From Dendrobium chrysotoxum (taxonomy: Eukaryota; Streptophyta; Magnoliopsida; Asparagales; Orchidaceae), in assembly GCA_019925795.1 (NCBI GenBank), contig CM034314.1, positions 35,519,774-35,583,773 on the forward strand: a stretch of 64,000 nucleotides of DNA. Direction: 5' to 3'. The translations under genes and the position numbers were made by a program. This document shows positions 33,685 through 45,372 of the stretch, one piece after another. The notes under the pieces are model-generated. The model did not search any database, was not told where the DNA came from, and saw only the letters and a list, made by a program, of their open reading frames with translations. The stretch's first letter is position 1. Each line of letters starts with the position of its first letter.

Positions 33685-35412
33685 TGAAAGTTCGATAGGG
33701 ATGTTAAGCCCTAGTGAACTAGTCTCGAGGCTAACCAAGAGGGGGGGGGGTGAATTGGTTATTTAAAAATTTCATGATAACTATGTAAATCTTTTTATAA
33801 CGTGCAGTGGAAACGAATTAAAACAACGATAAAAAGATCAACCACAGATATTCACCCAAGCAGTTAATATCAGAAAAGTAAAGTGCAAAACTGAATCAGA
33901 AAAGCAAATCAGATTTTATAGTGGTTCGGTCAACTTGACCTACGTCCACTCCCCGGAGCCTCCCCTCCGGTATTGCACTAAACAAAAGTGTCTCTCCTTT
34001 TGCTCCCACAGCAAGGTGGAGAAGCCTGTACAAAAACCTCCTTTTCACCACACGGTGAGGCAGAGAACCCGACCTCCTTTCGCTTCTTCCTGAAGCAGGC
34101 AGAGAACCTTTGAACTCCTTTCGCTTCCTCCTGAAACTGGCAGAGAACCTTCGAACTCCTTTTACTTCCACCTGAAGCGGGCAGAGAACCTTCAAACTCC
34201 TTTTACTTCCACCTGAAGCGGGCAGAGAACCCCGGATCTTCTTGCGAACGATCCTCCCACGACGAACACCGACTAGACGAAAGACGACGAGCGGAGAAGA
34301 CGACTCTGATCCGTACTCGGAGCAACCTTAGTGAATCCCTCACTAACTCCCCCTCCCAAGATCTTCTCTCTCTCTCCCAACTCTCTCTCTCTCTCTAGGG
34401 TTTCTCAGGGAAGGAAGGCAGCAAAAGATTTTTCCAAAAATTGGAAAAAGTTCTTTTAAAGGAGGGCTTAAAATTTGCCCTAAATCTCAATTGGTCGGCC
34501 AAGGTAGATCGTCCTGGACGATCAGTTCAAATTCAACTGTTTCAGCCTGGACGATTAGGCTCTTCTGAACGATCAGTAGAAAAAGTTGTTCATATCGTCC
34601 CGTACGATCCTGTGATCGTCCGGGATGATTAGTGCAAATTGAGAGAAATCGTCCAGAAGACAGTTCGGGTCGTCCAGAGAAATCTGTGCTGGATGACCAA
34701 AAAATGACTTGATCGTCCCGGACGATAGGGTCATCGTCCGGTACGATTAGTTCAAAAAGGCCCCAAATCATCCTGAACACAGTTCGGGTCGTACAGTTGA
34801 AATGCACTAAACGATCATGATCGTCCGGGACGATCCTGCGATCGTCCAGGACGATATGATCGTATCAACCAAAAATAAATTGCTTTCCTTAATTACCAGA
34901 TTAAATTAGGCATGATTGTACTGGATCGTCCGGGACGATACACATATCGTACGGGACGATCAGACCAAGTATCTAAAAATAAGAACTTGCCTAACTTGAT
35001 CTGGCGGCTGAGAATTTCTTATTTGGGCATATCATCCCGTACGATCCGGAGATCGTCCAGGACGATCTGCTCAATCAGACCCTCTTAACTTAGTCGTCCT
35101 AATTAGGGTTTCTATTTTAACTGGATTATCCAGGACGATGTGGCGATTGTCCAGGACGATCTGAACAAAATTTTTAACAGAAACTCTAATTCACTCAATC
35201 TCTCTCCCTGAGTGTGTGTGTGCAAGGTTACTTAGCTAGCGAATCAGTTACATTACAATTGACTCAATAAAAACAAAAATCATACATTTGACACACTTGG
35301 ACCCGATCTTGAGTTGGCTTGAGTGGCTCGCGGTCTTTTGTGCCTGAAACAGATTAACCAAGTAAAACACACTGGAAACATGTTTGTCATCATCAAAACC
35401 AGATTTGCAACA
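33685..35412 (-). repeat. SIRE element 1, 3' LTR (copy d)
   Basis: It reads TGTTGCAAAT at the right end (minus strand) and ends in CTTTCA at 33685. U3 palindromes lie at about 34505-35160 in doublets (for example near 34593, 34717, 34825, 34925, 35030 and 35127). The TATA box of other copies (TATAAAAG) is TTTAAAAG here (34447-34454). ~40-bp leader repeats lie at about 34058-34235 and a G-run at about 33742-33751. Relative to copy e it lacks one palindrome near 34500 and has one extra near 34836, so the palindromes themselves are gained and lost. Confidence 0.92.
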
Positions 35413-35428
35413 ATCTCCCCCTTTTTGA
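35413..35428 (-). promoter_or_regulatory. Polypurine tract of SIRE element 1
   Basis: On the minus strand, CATCAAAAAGGGGGAGAT directly precedes the 3' LTR. It is the presumed primer for plus-strand DNA synthesis. A second copy of the motif (TCAAAAGGGGGAGTC) lies about 160 bp upstream, at 35573-35590. Confidence 0.85.
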
Positions 35429-35657
35429 TGATGGCAAACATTTGTAAAGTAGTCTGAAAATAAAAGTAAACTAGGAGATCAAACAAATAAATATTTTTTA
35501 AATTTTCATTTAACAGCTAAAATAATACAGGAGACATGACTCAGAAAATAGAAATAGACACGACTACAACTGACTCCCCCTTTTGACATCACAAAAAGGA
35601 GGAGCAAAAAATGTAACACGGAAATAAAACATAATAGAACAACTACACGACAGAAAA

Positions 35658-36797
35658 CTAAAATTGAGGCGGATCCTGATCGGAAGAAGGAGGTGGCGGT
35701 GGAGGGTAGAAGTAATGGTGAATGGCCTGAAAGTGAGCTCCAAACCAGGCCATGTCCTGGTCGTGCTGCTGTTGCTGCTGCGCAGCATAGTCCGCGAAGC
35801 GTTGGATGTCCTCGTTGTGCTGCTGCTCCTGGGCAACCACGTAGGAGTCAAAACGGGCCTCCCACTGGTCGAAGCGCTGCACCAGGTGGTCAAAGGGAGA
35901 GGCAATGCGAAGGGGTGCAGGTGCCTCTGGTGCAGCAGGAACTGGAGCAGCCTCTTCCACTTCTTCCTCAACATCCGGGGCGGGCTCCGGATGTAGGCGG
36001 GTGCTGTGTAGGACGTGGAATGAGTTGTTTGTGAAGAAGAAAGGAGGGACATCAGGAGGGACAGGATACTGAAGGTCATATTTTATCTCTAAGGCATAGT
36101 GAATAAGATGACCTAAAGCTAGGTTTGGGCGACGCCTGTAGCCCGGATCTCTAATGGTGGTGAGGTGTTCTATGTATCGGATGATCAGATCAGAGGCATT
36201 AAATTCTCGACGGGCCATGATGTAGTAGGTGGTCAAGGACAGGAGCGGGGTAATGTGAATCCGATCCCTCGCCTTTGGAATGACGGAGGAACGAAGGACG
36301 TGCTGAATGGCTCGGGCGTCCTTGAGAAGGGAAGTGCAAGCATTGTCGTGATAGGGTGCGTTCGTATTGTGAAGGAAGTGATTGGCGACACTCCAATCAC
36401 AGTCAGGATCGGTGATAAGTGTGTGAATTTTGTCGCCAGTGACAGACAAGTTGAGGATATTGTGTAAATCGTGGGTCGTGAGTTCCACGGGGCATTGATT
36501 TACGTAGGATCAAAGAGTGGAATAGTCCGCGGAAATGCGCAAGTTGGCAAAGAAGATTCGAAGGAGTTCCAGATTGAAGGGAAAGGCTAAGGTCAGAATG
36601 AAGGTGAGGGAGGTGTGTGCGAACAAATCTAAGATGGGATACGTGAGAGTGCGGAGATTGACAATCTTGGAGTGCGTGATCCCCACATTACGATAGCATT
36701 CGAAAGCCGCCTGATCGGCGGCATTCGGGAAGCGAGGATCGATATGTCCCCGGGACGAACTGGCCCCCTTTTGACGAGATCTTTTGCCACCAGCCAT
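35658..36797 (-). pseudogene. Accessory ORF of SIRE element 1 (plant transposon-protein-like), one internal stop
   Basis: Reading from the ATG at 36797 (MAGGKRSRQKGASSSRG), one frame runs 379 codons to the stop at 35658 with a single TGA at 36510-36512. The N-terminus is basic, like a nuclear-targeting tail. The middle (RFPNAADQAAFECYRNVGI, then LLRIFFANLRIS, then VELTTHDLHNILNLSVTGD) has the layout of the putative plant transposon protein family seen in extra ORFs of plant retroelements. The C-terminal third holds an acidic/Pro-Ala linker, a Gln-rich, probably coiled segment (QEQQHNEDIQRF, AAQQQQQHDQDM) and a Pro-rich end. No signal peptide or membrane span supports an envelope protein. It lies on the element's sense strand, downstream of pol, behind a palindrome array (36892-37455). 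Its function is unknown. One stop in 380 codons means decay is recent. Confidence 0.65.
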
Positions 36798-36891
36798 TAG
36801 GAACCCAAAGAGGAGGAAAGGAGAAGGAAAGTGAAGGAAAAATGATGTGAAAAACATGAAGAAAACTGCTGTTTAAGTAGAAAACAGACTG

Positions 36892-37455
36892 ATCGTCCCG
36901 TACGATTGCTGGATCGTCCGGGACGATGTGGTCATTTATGATGTCCTGGACGATTGGTCAAAAAGGCGGTCCGATCGTCCAGGACGATCAGAGATCGTCC
37001 AGGACGATCAGAGATCGTCCAGGACGATCAGAGATCGTCCAGGACGATTAGACACAGGCGATCGTCCCGAGGAGTCAGGCTGGACGACCGTTGATGAAAA
37101 GTATCGTCCAGGACGATTAGGTGGATCGTCCGGGACGATATGCAATAAATATATCGGACGGGCCGAATTCCAATCGTCCAACGGCTGACACGTGGATCGT
37201 CCAGGATGATGAGGTGGATCGTCCAGGACGATGGGCAATAATTGGTGCAATGTCAGTCGTTTGATCAGATCAGGAAGATATGGATCATATCGTCCAGGAC
37301 GATATAAGGATTGTCCAGGATGATCACCAATAATTGGGGTAGTTTCAGCAGCAGGAGCAGTGGGTATGATTTTGAATGAATCATCCAGGATGATTTTTGG
37401 ATCATCCAGGATGAAGAGGATCGTCCAGGATGATCGGTGTATCGTCCAGGACGAT
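36892..37455 (-). promoter_or_regulatory. Internal palindrome-doublet array upstream of the accessory ORF
   Basis: About 15 copies of ATCGTCCNGGACGAT or close variants, the same motif as in the LTR U3. Most are paired with a 6-bp spacer (36892/36913, 37289/37310, 37381/37402, 37420/37441) and a few with 7 bp (37102, 37198). At 36974-37048 four perfect copies follow each other at a 20-bp period (spacer CAGAG). The array ends roughly 100 bp before the accessory ORF start region when read on the minus strand. I infer a promoter or protein-binding region for that ORF. No TATA box was identified with confidence. Confidence 0.7.
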
Positions 37456-38873
37456 GTGAAGAAAAGCAGAAAAGGATGGAGGATGAAGATGATCGATCAG
37501 GATCCCAAAAACACAACCATGAAATCAAAATAACAAAAAGACGAATAAAACTGATCGCAAAAAACACATAAAAGCATTTTTTTTTGATTAAGCTGCTCTA
37601 GAAAATCAGAATTTTTTCCTTGACTTTAGATTTGAAAACCAATGACTGGACGATTGACAGCGCTGAAATCCAAAAAAGGTTGGAAATAATCAACGTTCAT
37701 AGCTCCGACCCCGGGCTCCTTATCGATGCAAACCTCTTTCAAAACAAAAATCCGATTCAGAATAAAAGACATTAGATTTGAAAAGAAATCCTTTCAAGCC
37801 TCGTTCCAGAAAAATATCTGATATAATAGTATTACAAAGTGAAAAATCAGAAATCAGGATTTTCAAGACTCAGGCTTTTGAAAATATTAAGTGGCGCACA
37901 GATTTTTCTAAGACATTTAATAGTCTGAAAGGGAAGAAAGCTTGTTTTGGGCTCATTTTGTGCCTCTTTTTCAAATTGGTTGGCGCTTTGCGCATCTTTT
38001 GATTTTTGATACACTTTGTGTATCCAATTTGGCAATTTCGCATCTTTTCAGTTTTGGGCTCATTTTATGCCTATTTTTCAAATTATCTGGCGCACTGCGC
38101 ATCTTTTATAAGCTTTCTCCTTTTCATAATCATTAAAGAGTCTCAGCTGTGAGATTATCTTCCAGACATAGGAGATGACTCTCCGCAGTAAGGAAGAATG
38201 ATTCACAAAACAAAAGCCATACAACATATGATAAATGCAATCACTTGGTTTAGAAAATCAAACTAATGACTCAAGACTTTGAAAACCACTATTGATATGA
38301 GGCAGATTACTGTAGGAAGATAAAATAATCTCTATTTCAAAAACTAACATTTTAATTTTAAAGAGGATTTTTATTCAAAAGAAACTACACACCAGTAAAG
38401 GAGTTAGAGGAAGAGAAACAATTATCAATGTTTCTTCCCTTTAACAGATTCAGCGAAGTCAATCACTGCTTACTAGCTTCCAAACCAAAATAAGGTAAAA
38501 ACTCCCAGTCAAAAATTCAGATCATCAGAAGAAGTGAGCGGTGATCAGATCTTGAAAAACATAAAACAGTAAGTGCAAGATATGAACCAGTAAATAAAAA
38601 CAGGTAGAAAATCACAGCAAGGTAAATACTCAAATCAAACTAATAGTAAGGCTAACACAGAAATCAACAGAAGAAATAAAATCAACTGAAAGCAAATAAT
38701 CCAACCAAAACTAACTAACAGAAATCAGAAATCAGAATACCAAAACTAACTAACAGAAATCAGAAATCAGAATACCAAAACTAACTAATAGAAATCAGAA
38801 AATAGAATACGAAAACTAGCTAACAGAAATCAGAATACCAATCAGAACAATCATAATTCAGCAGTCATCAGAA
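37456..38873 (-). other. SIRE element 1 non-coding region between pol and accessory ORF
   Basis: No convincing ORF. It contains two copies of a GCTCATTTTGTGCCTCTTTTTC-like block (in part; 37948-37975 and 38050-38085) that also occur in element 2 (57360-57495), and four copies of a 35-bp repeat at 38705-38840. Confidence 0.55.
38705..38840 (-). repeat. 35-bp tandem repeat, four copies, in SIRE element 1
   Basis: Units starting CCAAAACTAACTAACAGAAA recur at 38705, 38740, 38775 and 38810. Element 2 holds about three diverged units in the equivalent place (56628-56730). Non-coding. Confidence 0.85.
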
Positions 38874-41741
38874 TCAAGCATTTATATCAATCACTCCTAA
38901 TCTGGTTCTCAAAATGCTGAATGAGTCAAAGGCCAATGGTTTAGTGAATATGTCAGCCAGCTGATTTTCAGTTGCTACGTGATGTAGCTTAATGTCCCCT
39001 TTTGTAACATGGTCCCTAATGAAGTGATGCCTAATATCAATGTGTTTGGTCCTAGAATGTTGGATTGGATTCTTAGAGATACAGATGGCACTAGTATTAT
39101 CACACAGAATAGAAATTGTGCCAACAGGTACTCCTAAATCCAAGACTTATTGCTTCAACCAAAGAACTTGGGCCACACAACTCCCTAAGGCAATGTACTC
39201 AGCTTCAGCAGTGGAAAGTGCAACTGAGTTCTGTTTTCTACTGGACCAGGAGACTAACGACTGTCCTATGAATTGACAAGTCCCAGAACAGGTGGGACTC
39301 TTTAGGATCAGCCTGAAACCTAGCACAAAGACAGACACTAAACATGATATCAGGTCGGCTAGCAGTCAGGTAAAGCAGTGAACCTATTATCCCTCTATAC
39401 TTCTTCTGATCAATAGATTTTCCATTTGAATCCTTATCTAACTGAACTGAGGAGGGCATGGGAGTATTGATTGGCTTGGCTTTGTCCATTTCATATTTCT
39501 TCAAAATGTCCTTAGTGTATTTTGATTGATTGAGAAAGGTTCCATCATCCGTTTGCCTTATGCTAAACCCCAAAAAGTAGGACAATTCTCCCATCATACT
39601 CATCTCAAACTCCTTACTCATCATTTTAGAAAACTCTTCACATAAATATTTATCAGAAGATCCAAAAATTATATCATCAACATAGATCTGGACAATGAGT
39701 AAGTCATCCCCTAATCTCCTCAGAAAAAGGGTGGTGTCTACGCTCCCCTTAACAAACTCTCTTTCTAACAGGAATGTGCTAAGCCTCTCATACCAAGCTC
39801 TGTGTGCCTGTTTTAATCCATATAAGGCCTTTTTTAATTTATAGACATGACTTGGATATTGGGAACTCTCAAAACCTGGGGGTTGTTCTACAAAAACATC
39901 TTCTTTAATTACCCCATTTAAAAAGGCACTCTTAACATCCATTTGAAACAGCTTAAATCCCTTATAACAGGCAAAGGCTAGTAGCACTCTAATGGCTTTC
40001 AATCTAGCTACAGGGGCAAAAGCCTCCTCAAAATCAATCCCTTCTATCTGATTATACCCCTTAGCCACCAATCTTGCCTTATTTCTCAACACCACACCAG
40101 AATCATTCATCTTATTCTTAAAGACCCACTTGGTTCCCATAATACTTTAATTTTTAGGTCTTTCTACTAACTCCCAAATATCATTCCTTACAAATTGATT
40201 CAATTCTTCCTGCATAGCTAAAATCCAAAATTCATCCGACAGGGCTTGATTGATGTTGGTGGGTTCAGTCATTGAGATAAAGGCAGAATGGTTTACTTCC
40301 TTCCTAAGTCCATGCCTAGTCCTAACACCTTCAGAAGGGTCTCATAAGATCAGTTCTTTAGGATGACTCGAAGAATATCTCCAATCTCTAGGCAACTCAG
40401 TTTGAGGTTCTACCCTTTCCTCCAAAATTGTATTTCCAACTCCTTGGGTAACCTCAACAATCTCTTCATCTTGTACTTCAGATCTAGACTCCTTAGGATC
40501 AGATTCATTAAACACTACATGGGTTGTTTCTTCCACCACCAAAGTCCTCCTATTGAACACCCTAAATGATTTCCCCACACTTGAATATCCTAAAAACACT
40601 CCTTCATCAGATTTGGGGTCAAATTTTCCTAAGGGTGACTTCCCGTTGTTCAGAATGAAAACCTTACAGCCAAAGACATGGAGGTGGGACAGATTTGGAG
40701 TTCTACCCTTAATGATCTCATAAGGTGTCTTTTTCAGTTTGACTCTCACATTCACCCTATTCAGTGCATAACAGGCAGTGTTCACCGCTTTAGCCCAAAA
40801 GTATTTTGGAAGTGAATACTTGGCAAGCATGGCTCTAGCGGCTTCCACTAAGGTCCTGTTCTTCCTTTCAGCTACCCCATTCTGCTGAGGGGTCCTAGGA
40901 GCTGAAAAATTGTGACTAATCCCATGATCCTCACAAAAACTTCCAAATCTTTCATTTTTAAACTCCCCTCTGTGATCACTATGGATGGTAATAATCTCAC
41001 ATCCTAACTTCTTCTGAATCCAAGTAGAGAAGGATCTAAACTCATCAAATGACTCAGATTTATGTGACAAAAACTTAACCCAAGTGAACCTCGAATAATC
41101 ATCTACAATCACAAAACCATAGACTCTCCCCCCTAAGCTGGCAGTGCTAATGGGTCCAAAGAGGTCCATGTGAAGAACTTCTAAAGGTCTAGAGGTGCTA
41201 ATGTCCTTAACAGAGTGAAAAGAGGACTGGACTTGCTTCCCCAACTGACAGGCATCACACAGGTGATCCTTAGTGAACTTAAGCTTGGGCACACCTCTAA
41301 TTGAGTCCTTTTGGGTGACTCTCCTAAGGGTTTTCATACTGGCATGACACAATCTCCTATGCCATAACCAAGACTCATCACCAGCAGTTTTTAAGCAAAT
41401 TGAATTATCAGATTTAATGCTACTTACATCCAGCTTGTAGACGTTGTTGATCCTTTGCCCCTGCAAAACAACTTCATCATTTAAGCTTAAACTGCAGCCA
41501 GTGGGCAGGAATTTGATGATGTATCCCTTATCACAGAGTTGACTGATGCTCAGCAGGTTGTGTTTCAGTCCATCTACAAGCAAAACATTATCAATCATAA
41601 AGTTCTTTGAATCACCAATTATACCTGTGCCTACCACCTTCCTGGTGGTGTTATCTCCAAGTGTAACCTTGCCTCCAGCGAAATGAACTGATTTGCATCT
41701 CCAGTCATATGTCTAGAACATTCGCTGTCCAGGTACCACAT
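38874..41741 (-). pseudogene. SIRE element 1 pol (protease, integrase, RT, RNase H), broken
   Basis: It starts MWYLDS at 41741, where element 2 has the active-site DSG; here the glycine codon is changed (DSE). Soon after, 13 bp are missing between two GCTGGAGGC repeats, which shifts the frame in protease. Integrase follows (open to 40342): WLWHRRLCHA and CDACQLGK zinc part, DLFGPI, HSDHRGEF and PQQNGVAERKNRT with the D-D-E set. A stop lies at 40339-40341 and another at about 40148. RT is open from 40140 to 39238, with QMDVKSAFLNG and YVDDIIFGS intact. The RNase H part shows the same deletion, frame change and TAA (at 39148-39150) as element 2, then LCDNTSAICISKNP and ATENQLADIFTKPL to 38874. 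Confidence 0.9.
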
Positions 41742-41782
41742 GCTCTCACGAGGTCTTGTGTGAGAGCACACCTACAAAAGTA

Positions 41783-43595
41783 TCAAATGTCAGTCTTAGG
41801 AACCCAAACAGGTTTGGGTTCCTTCATATGAAAAGAAGAATGCAATGCATGCGTGCTGTGCTGTGAAACAGGCAGTTTGGGTTTCCACACCCAATGTGTA
41901 CTACGGTGAACAGTGTAGGTGTGAGAAATATGTCCTAACATGCCACATGAAAAACATCTAACACCAGGAAAAGGGTTAACTAATCTACGTGGATAATAAT
42001 GCCTCTTCCTAGATGTATATGAAACATGCTTTGAAGAACTTGCAACAGATTTTTCAAAAGGTGGCGGTGCATAAAACTGTTCAAAAGTAGGCGGTTTTTT
42101 GTTCTTTTCAAAAGCACTGATCTTTACTTTCAAAAACTCATTTTCTTTCTTTAAACTTGCAATTTCAAATTTCAAGGTTCCCTTGCTACTTTCTACTTCA
42201 CATGCCATTGTATCTAATTCTTTAAAAGCTCTTTCTAAGTCCACATGCGTAGTTTTCAATGAATCATGCTCAGAAACTAAATCAGAATATTTTTTTATTC
42301 AACTCATCAAATTCATCAAGCAAAGACATGTGATTTGAATCAAGTGTGGAATGATCTTTAACTACAGAATCATGCTCTTTTTGCAAAGTTAAGTAATCTA
42401 ATTTCAAACTAGCATGAGTTTTCTTAAGCTTCCTATACGATGTATGAATTTTTTCAGAAACTTCAAATAATTGATCGTAGGTAAGCTCACATACCTCTTC
42501 CTGATCCGACTGACTAGGGTGATCATCAGCCATAAGACACAAGTTTGTTTCCTCCTCTTCAGCTTCAGTCTCAGAAGAGTCGGATGCAGAGTCTGCCCAT
42601 AACGCCTTCTGAATCCGCTTCTTGTCCTTTATGAACTTTGGTTTCTCCTCACCCTTCTCCTTGCTTGGGTGAGCTTTAAGTGTAGGACATTCAACCTTTA
42701 TGTGTCCAGGCTTCCTGCATTCAAAACAAACAGATTCAGATGAACTCTTAAAATTTTTATTGGACTTACCCTTGTTCCACTTCTGATAGTTCTTATGTTT
42801 CTTCCTTAGAAAGCTTTTGAATTGCCTTGTGATTAAGGCAACATCATCGCTATCAGACCCGGAAGAGCTAGCATCTGAATCCTTGGCCGTTAGTGCCACT
42901 ATCTTCTCTTTCTTGCGTTCACCTGCATCAAGTTGCCTTTGGTTCACCCCTTGCTCGTAAGCAATGAGTGATCCAAGTAAGCTGTCAATAGAGTAAGTGT
43001 TTAAATCTTTAGATTCAGTAATAGCAGTAATCTTAGCATCATAAGAAGCAGGCAAACATCTTAGAATTTTGTTCACTCTTTCGTAGTTAGTAAGTTCTCT
43101 ACCTAGAACATGCAAAGAGGTAACAATCTGAGTGAACCTTGTGTATATTTCTGAAATAGTCTCACTAGGTTTCATGCAAAAAAGATCATAATCATGTAAC
43201 AAGATGTTTAACCTAGACTGTTTGACTTCAGTTGTACCTTCGTATGTTATGCATAGTCTATCCCAGATTTTCTTTCCCGTTGTACAAGTAGAAACACGCA
43301 TATAGTCTTCAGATTTTAAAGCACAAAAGAAACAGTTCAAGTATTTTGCATTTAACTGTGCTAAATCACGATCATCAAACGTCCAATCAGTAAAAGGCAG
43401 TTCAATTTTCACATTGTTAATCAGTCTAAAAGGTGGTTCGTATCCGTCCTTAACTAACATCCACATGCGATAATCAATAGACTGTAGAAAAGTAGACATG
43501 TGTGTTTTCCAAAAATCAAAAGGAATATTATCAAACAACGGTGGTCTTGTAATAGAATATCCTTCAGCAGTATTACGATTGTTACAATTAGCCAT
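41783..43595 (-). pseudogene. SIRE element 1 gag, frameshifted
   Basis: It opens MANCNNRNTAEGYS at 43595 and follows element 2 gag closely. In order: UBN2-type capsid region (LNILLHDYDLF, SETISEIYTRFTQIV, LTNYERVNKILRCLP), acidic linker, CCHC knuckle CFECRKPGHIKVEC, then a long coiled segment. A frameshift in a T-run at about 42282-42292 breaks the coil. It resumes at 42259 to a second knuckle, CFSCGMLGHISHTY, whose last cysteine is replaced by tyrosine. The end reads KEPKPVWVPKTDI and stops at 41783-41785. Confidence 0.9.
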
Positions 43596-43630
43596 GGATC
43601 AAATTCAAAAGTTTTTAAACCTAAATTTTG

Positions 43631-43650
43631 AATCTCGCTCTAATACCACT
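43631..43650 (-). promoter_or_regulatory. Primer-binding site of SIRE element 1 (initiator tRNA-Met)
   Basis: Directly after the 5' LTR the minus strand reads AGTGGTATTAGAGCGAGATT, which matches the usual plant TGGTATCAGAGC site with one change. Minus-strand DNA synthesis would start here. Confidence 0.88.
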
Positions 43651-45372
43651 TGAAAGATCGATAGGGATGTTAAGCCCTAGTGAACTAGTCCCGAGGCTAA
43701 CCAAGAGGGGGGGGGGGTGAATTGGTTATTTAAAAATTTCATGATAACTATGAAAATATTTTTATAACGTGCAGCGGAAACGAATTAAAACAACGGTAAA
43801 AAGATCAACCACAGATATTCACCCAAGCAGTTAATATCAGAAAAGTAAAGTGCAAAACTGAATCAGAAAAGCAAACCAGATTTTATAGTGGTTCGGTCAA
43901 CTTGACCTACGTCCACTCCCCGGAGTCTCCCCTCCGGGTAGTGCACTAAACAAAAGTGTCTCTCCTTTTGCTCCCACAGCAAGGCGGAGAAGCCTGTACA
44001 AAAACCTCCTTTTCACCACACGGTGAGGCAGAGAACCTGACCTCCTTTTGCTTCCTCCTGAAGCAGGCAGAGAACCTTCGAACTCCTTTCGCTTCCTCCT
44101 GAAGCAGGCAGAGAACTTTCGAACTCCTTTTACTTCCACCTGAAGCGGGCAGAGAACCTTCGAACTCCTTTTACTTCCACCTGAAGCGGGCAGAGAACCC
44201 CGGATCTTCTTGCGAACGATCCTCCCACGACGAACACCGACTAGACGAAAGACGACGAGCGGAGAAGACGACTCTGATCCATGCTCGGAGCAACCTTAGT
44301 GAATCCCTCACTAACTCCCCCTCACAAGATCTTCTCTCTCTCTCCCAACTCTCTCTCTCTAGGGTTTCTCAGGAAAGGAAGGCAGCAAAAGATTTTTCCA
44401 AAAATTGGAAAAAGTTCTTTTAAAGGAGGGCTTAAAATTTGCCCTAAATCTAAACTGGTCGGCCAAGATCGTCCAAGACGATCGGTAGATCATCCTGTAC
44501 GATCAGTTTAAATTCAGCTGTTTCAGTCTGGACGATTATGCTCTTCTGGACGATCAGTAGAAAAAGTTGTTCATATCGTCCCGTACGATCCTGCGATCGT
44601 CCGGGACGATTAGTGCAAATTGAGGGAAATCATCCAGAAGATAGTTCGGGTCGTCCAGAGAAATCTGTGCTGGACGACCAAAAAATGACTTGATCATCCC
44701 GGACGATAGGGTCATCGTCCAGTACGATTAGTTCAAAAAGGCCCCAAATCGTCTTGAACACAGTTCGGGTCATACAGCTGAAATGCACTAAACGATCATG
44801 ATCGTCCAAGACGATATGATCGTATCAACCAAAAATAAATTGCTTTCCTTAATTACCAGATTAAATTAGGCATGATTGTACTGGATCGTCCGGGACGATA
44901 CACGTATCGTACGGGACGATCAGACCAAGTATCTAAAAATAAGAACTTGCCTAACTTGATCTGGCGGCTGAGAATTTCTGATTTGGGCATATCGTCCCGT
45001 ACGATTCGGAGATCGTCCAGGACGATCTGCTCAATCAGACCCTCTTAACTTAGTCGCCCTAATTAGGATTTCTGTTTTAACTGGATTGTCCAGGACGATG
45101 TGGCGATCGTCTAGGACGATCTGAACAAAATTTTTAACAAAAACTCTAATTCACTCAATCTCTCTCCCTGAGTGTGTGTGTGCAAGGTTACTTAGCTAGG
45201 GAATCAGTTACATTATAATTGACTCAATAAAAACAAAAATCATACATTTGACACACTTGGACCCGATCTTGAGTTGGCTTGAGTGGCTCGCGGTCTTTTG
45301 TGCCTGAAACAGATTAGCCAAGCAAAACACACTGGAAACATGTTTGTCATCATCAAAACCAGATTTGCAATA
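43651..45372 (-). repeat. SIRE element 1, 5' LTR (copy e)
   Basis: Same structure as copy d. Its outer end reads TATTGC instead of TGTTGC, so the terminal TG is lost. The TATA position again reads TTTAAAAG (44412-44419). The palindrome array runs 44466-45120. Compared with copy d it carries one palindrome more at the promoter end and one fewer near 44800. Leader repeats lie at about 44020-44200. Confidence 0.92.

Larger units (their letters stand above)
33685..45372 (-). mobile_element. SIRE/Maximus-type Ty1/copia element 1, with accessory ORF, TSD ATTTT
   Basis: Two LTRs (33685-35412 and 43651-45372) in the same orientation enclose primer-binding site, gag, pol, accessory ORF and polypurine tract, all on the minus strand. 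The 5-bp duplication ATTTT lies at 33680-33684 and 45373-45377. The copia order PR-IN-RT-RNase H is clear. Coding is broken by frameshifts and stops. Compared with element 2 it keeps about 2 kb of extra sequence holding the accessory ORF and an internal palindrome array. It sits inside LINE C ORF2. Confidence 0.93.

Noticed and set aside
35664..36034. Arg- and Val-rich ORFs on the plus strand opposite the accessory ORF
   Set aside because: They are shadows of the accessory ORF, which shows the better domain layout and lies on the element's sense strand.
35658..36797. Accessory ORF considered as an envelope-like protein
   Set aside because: There is no signal peptide, membrane span or coat-like features; the basic and Gln-rich make-up fits a nuclear protein better.
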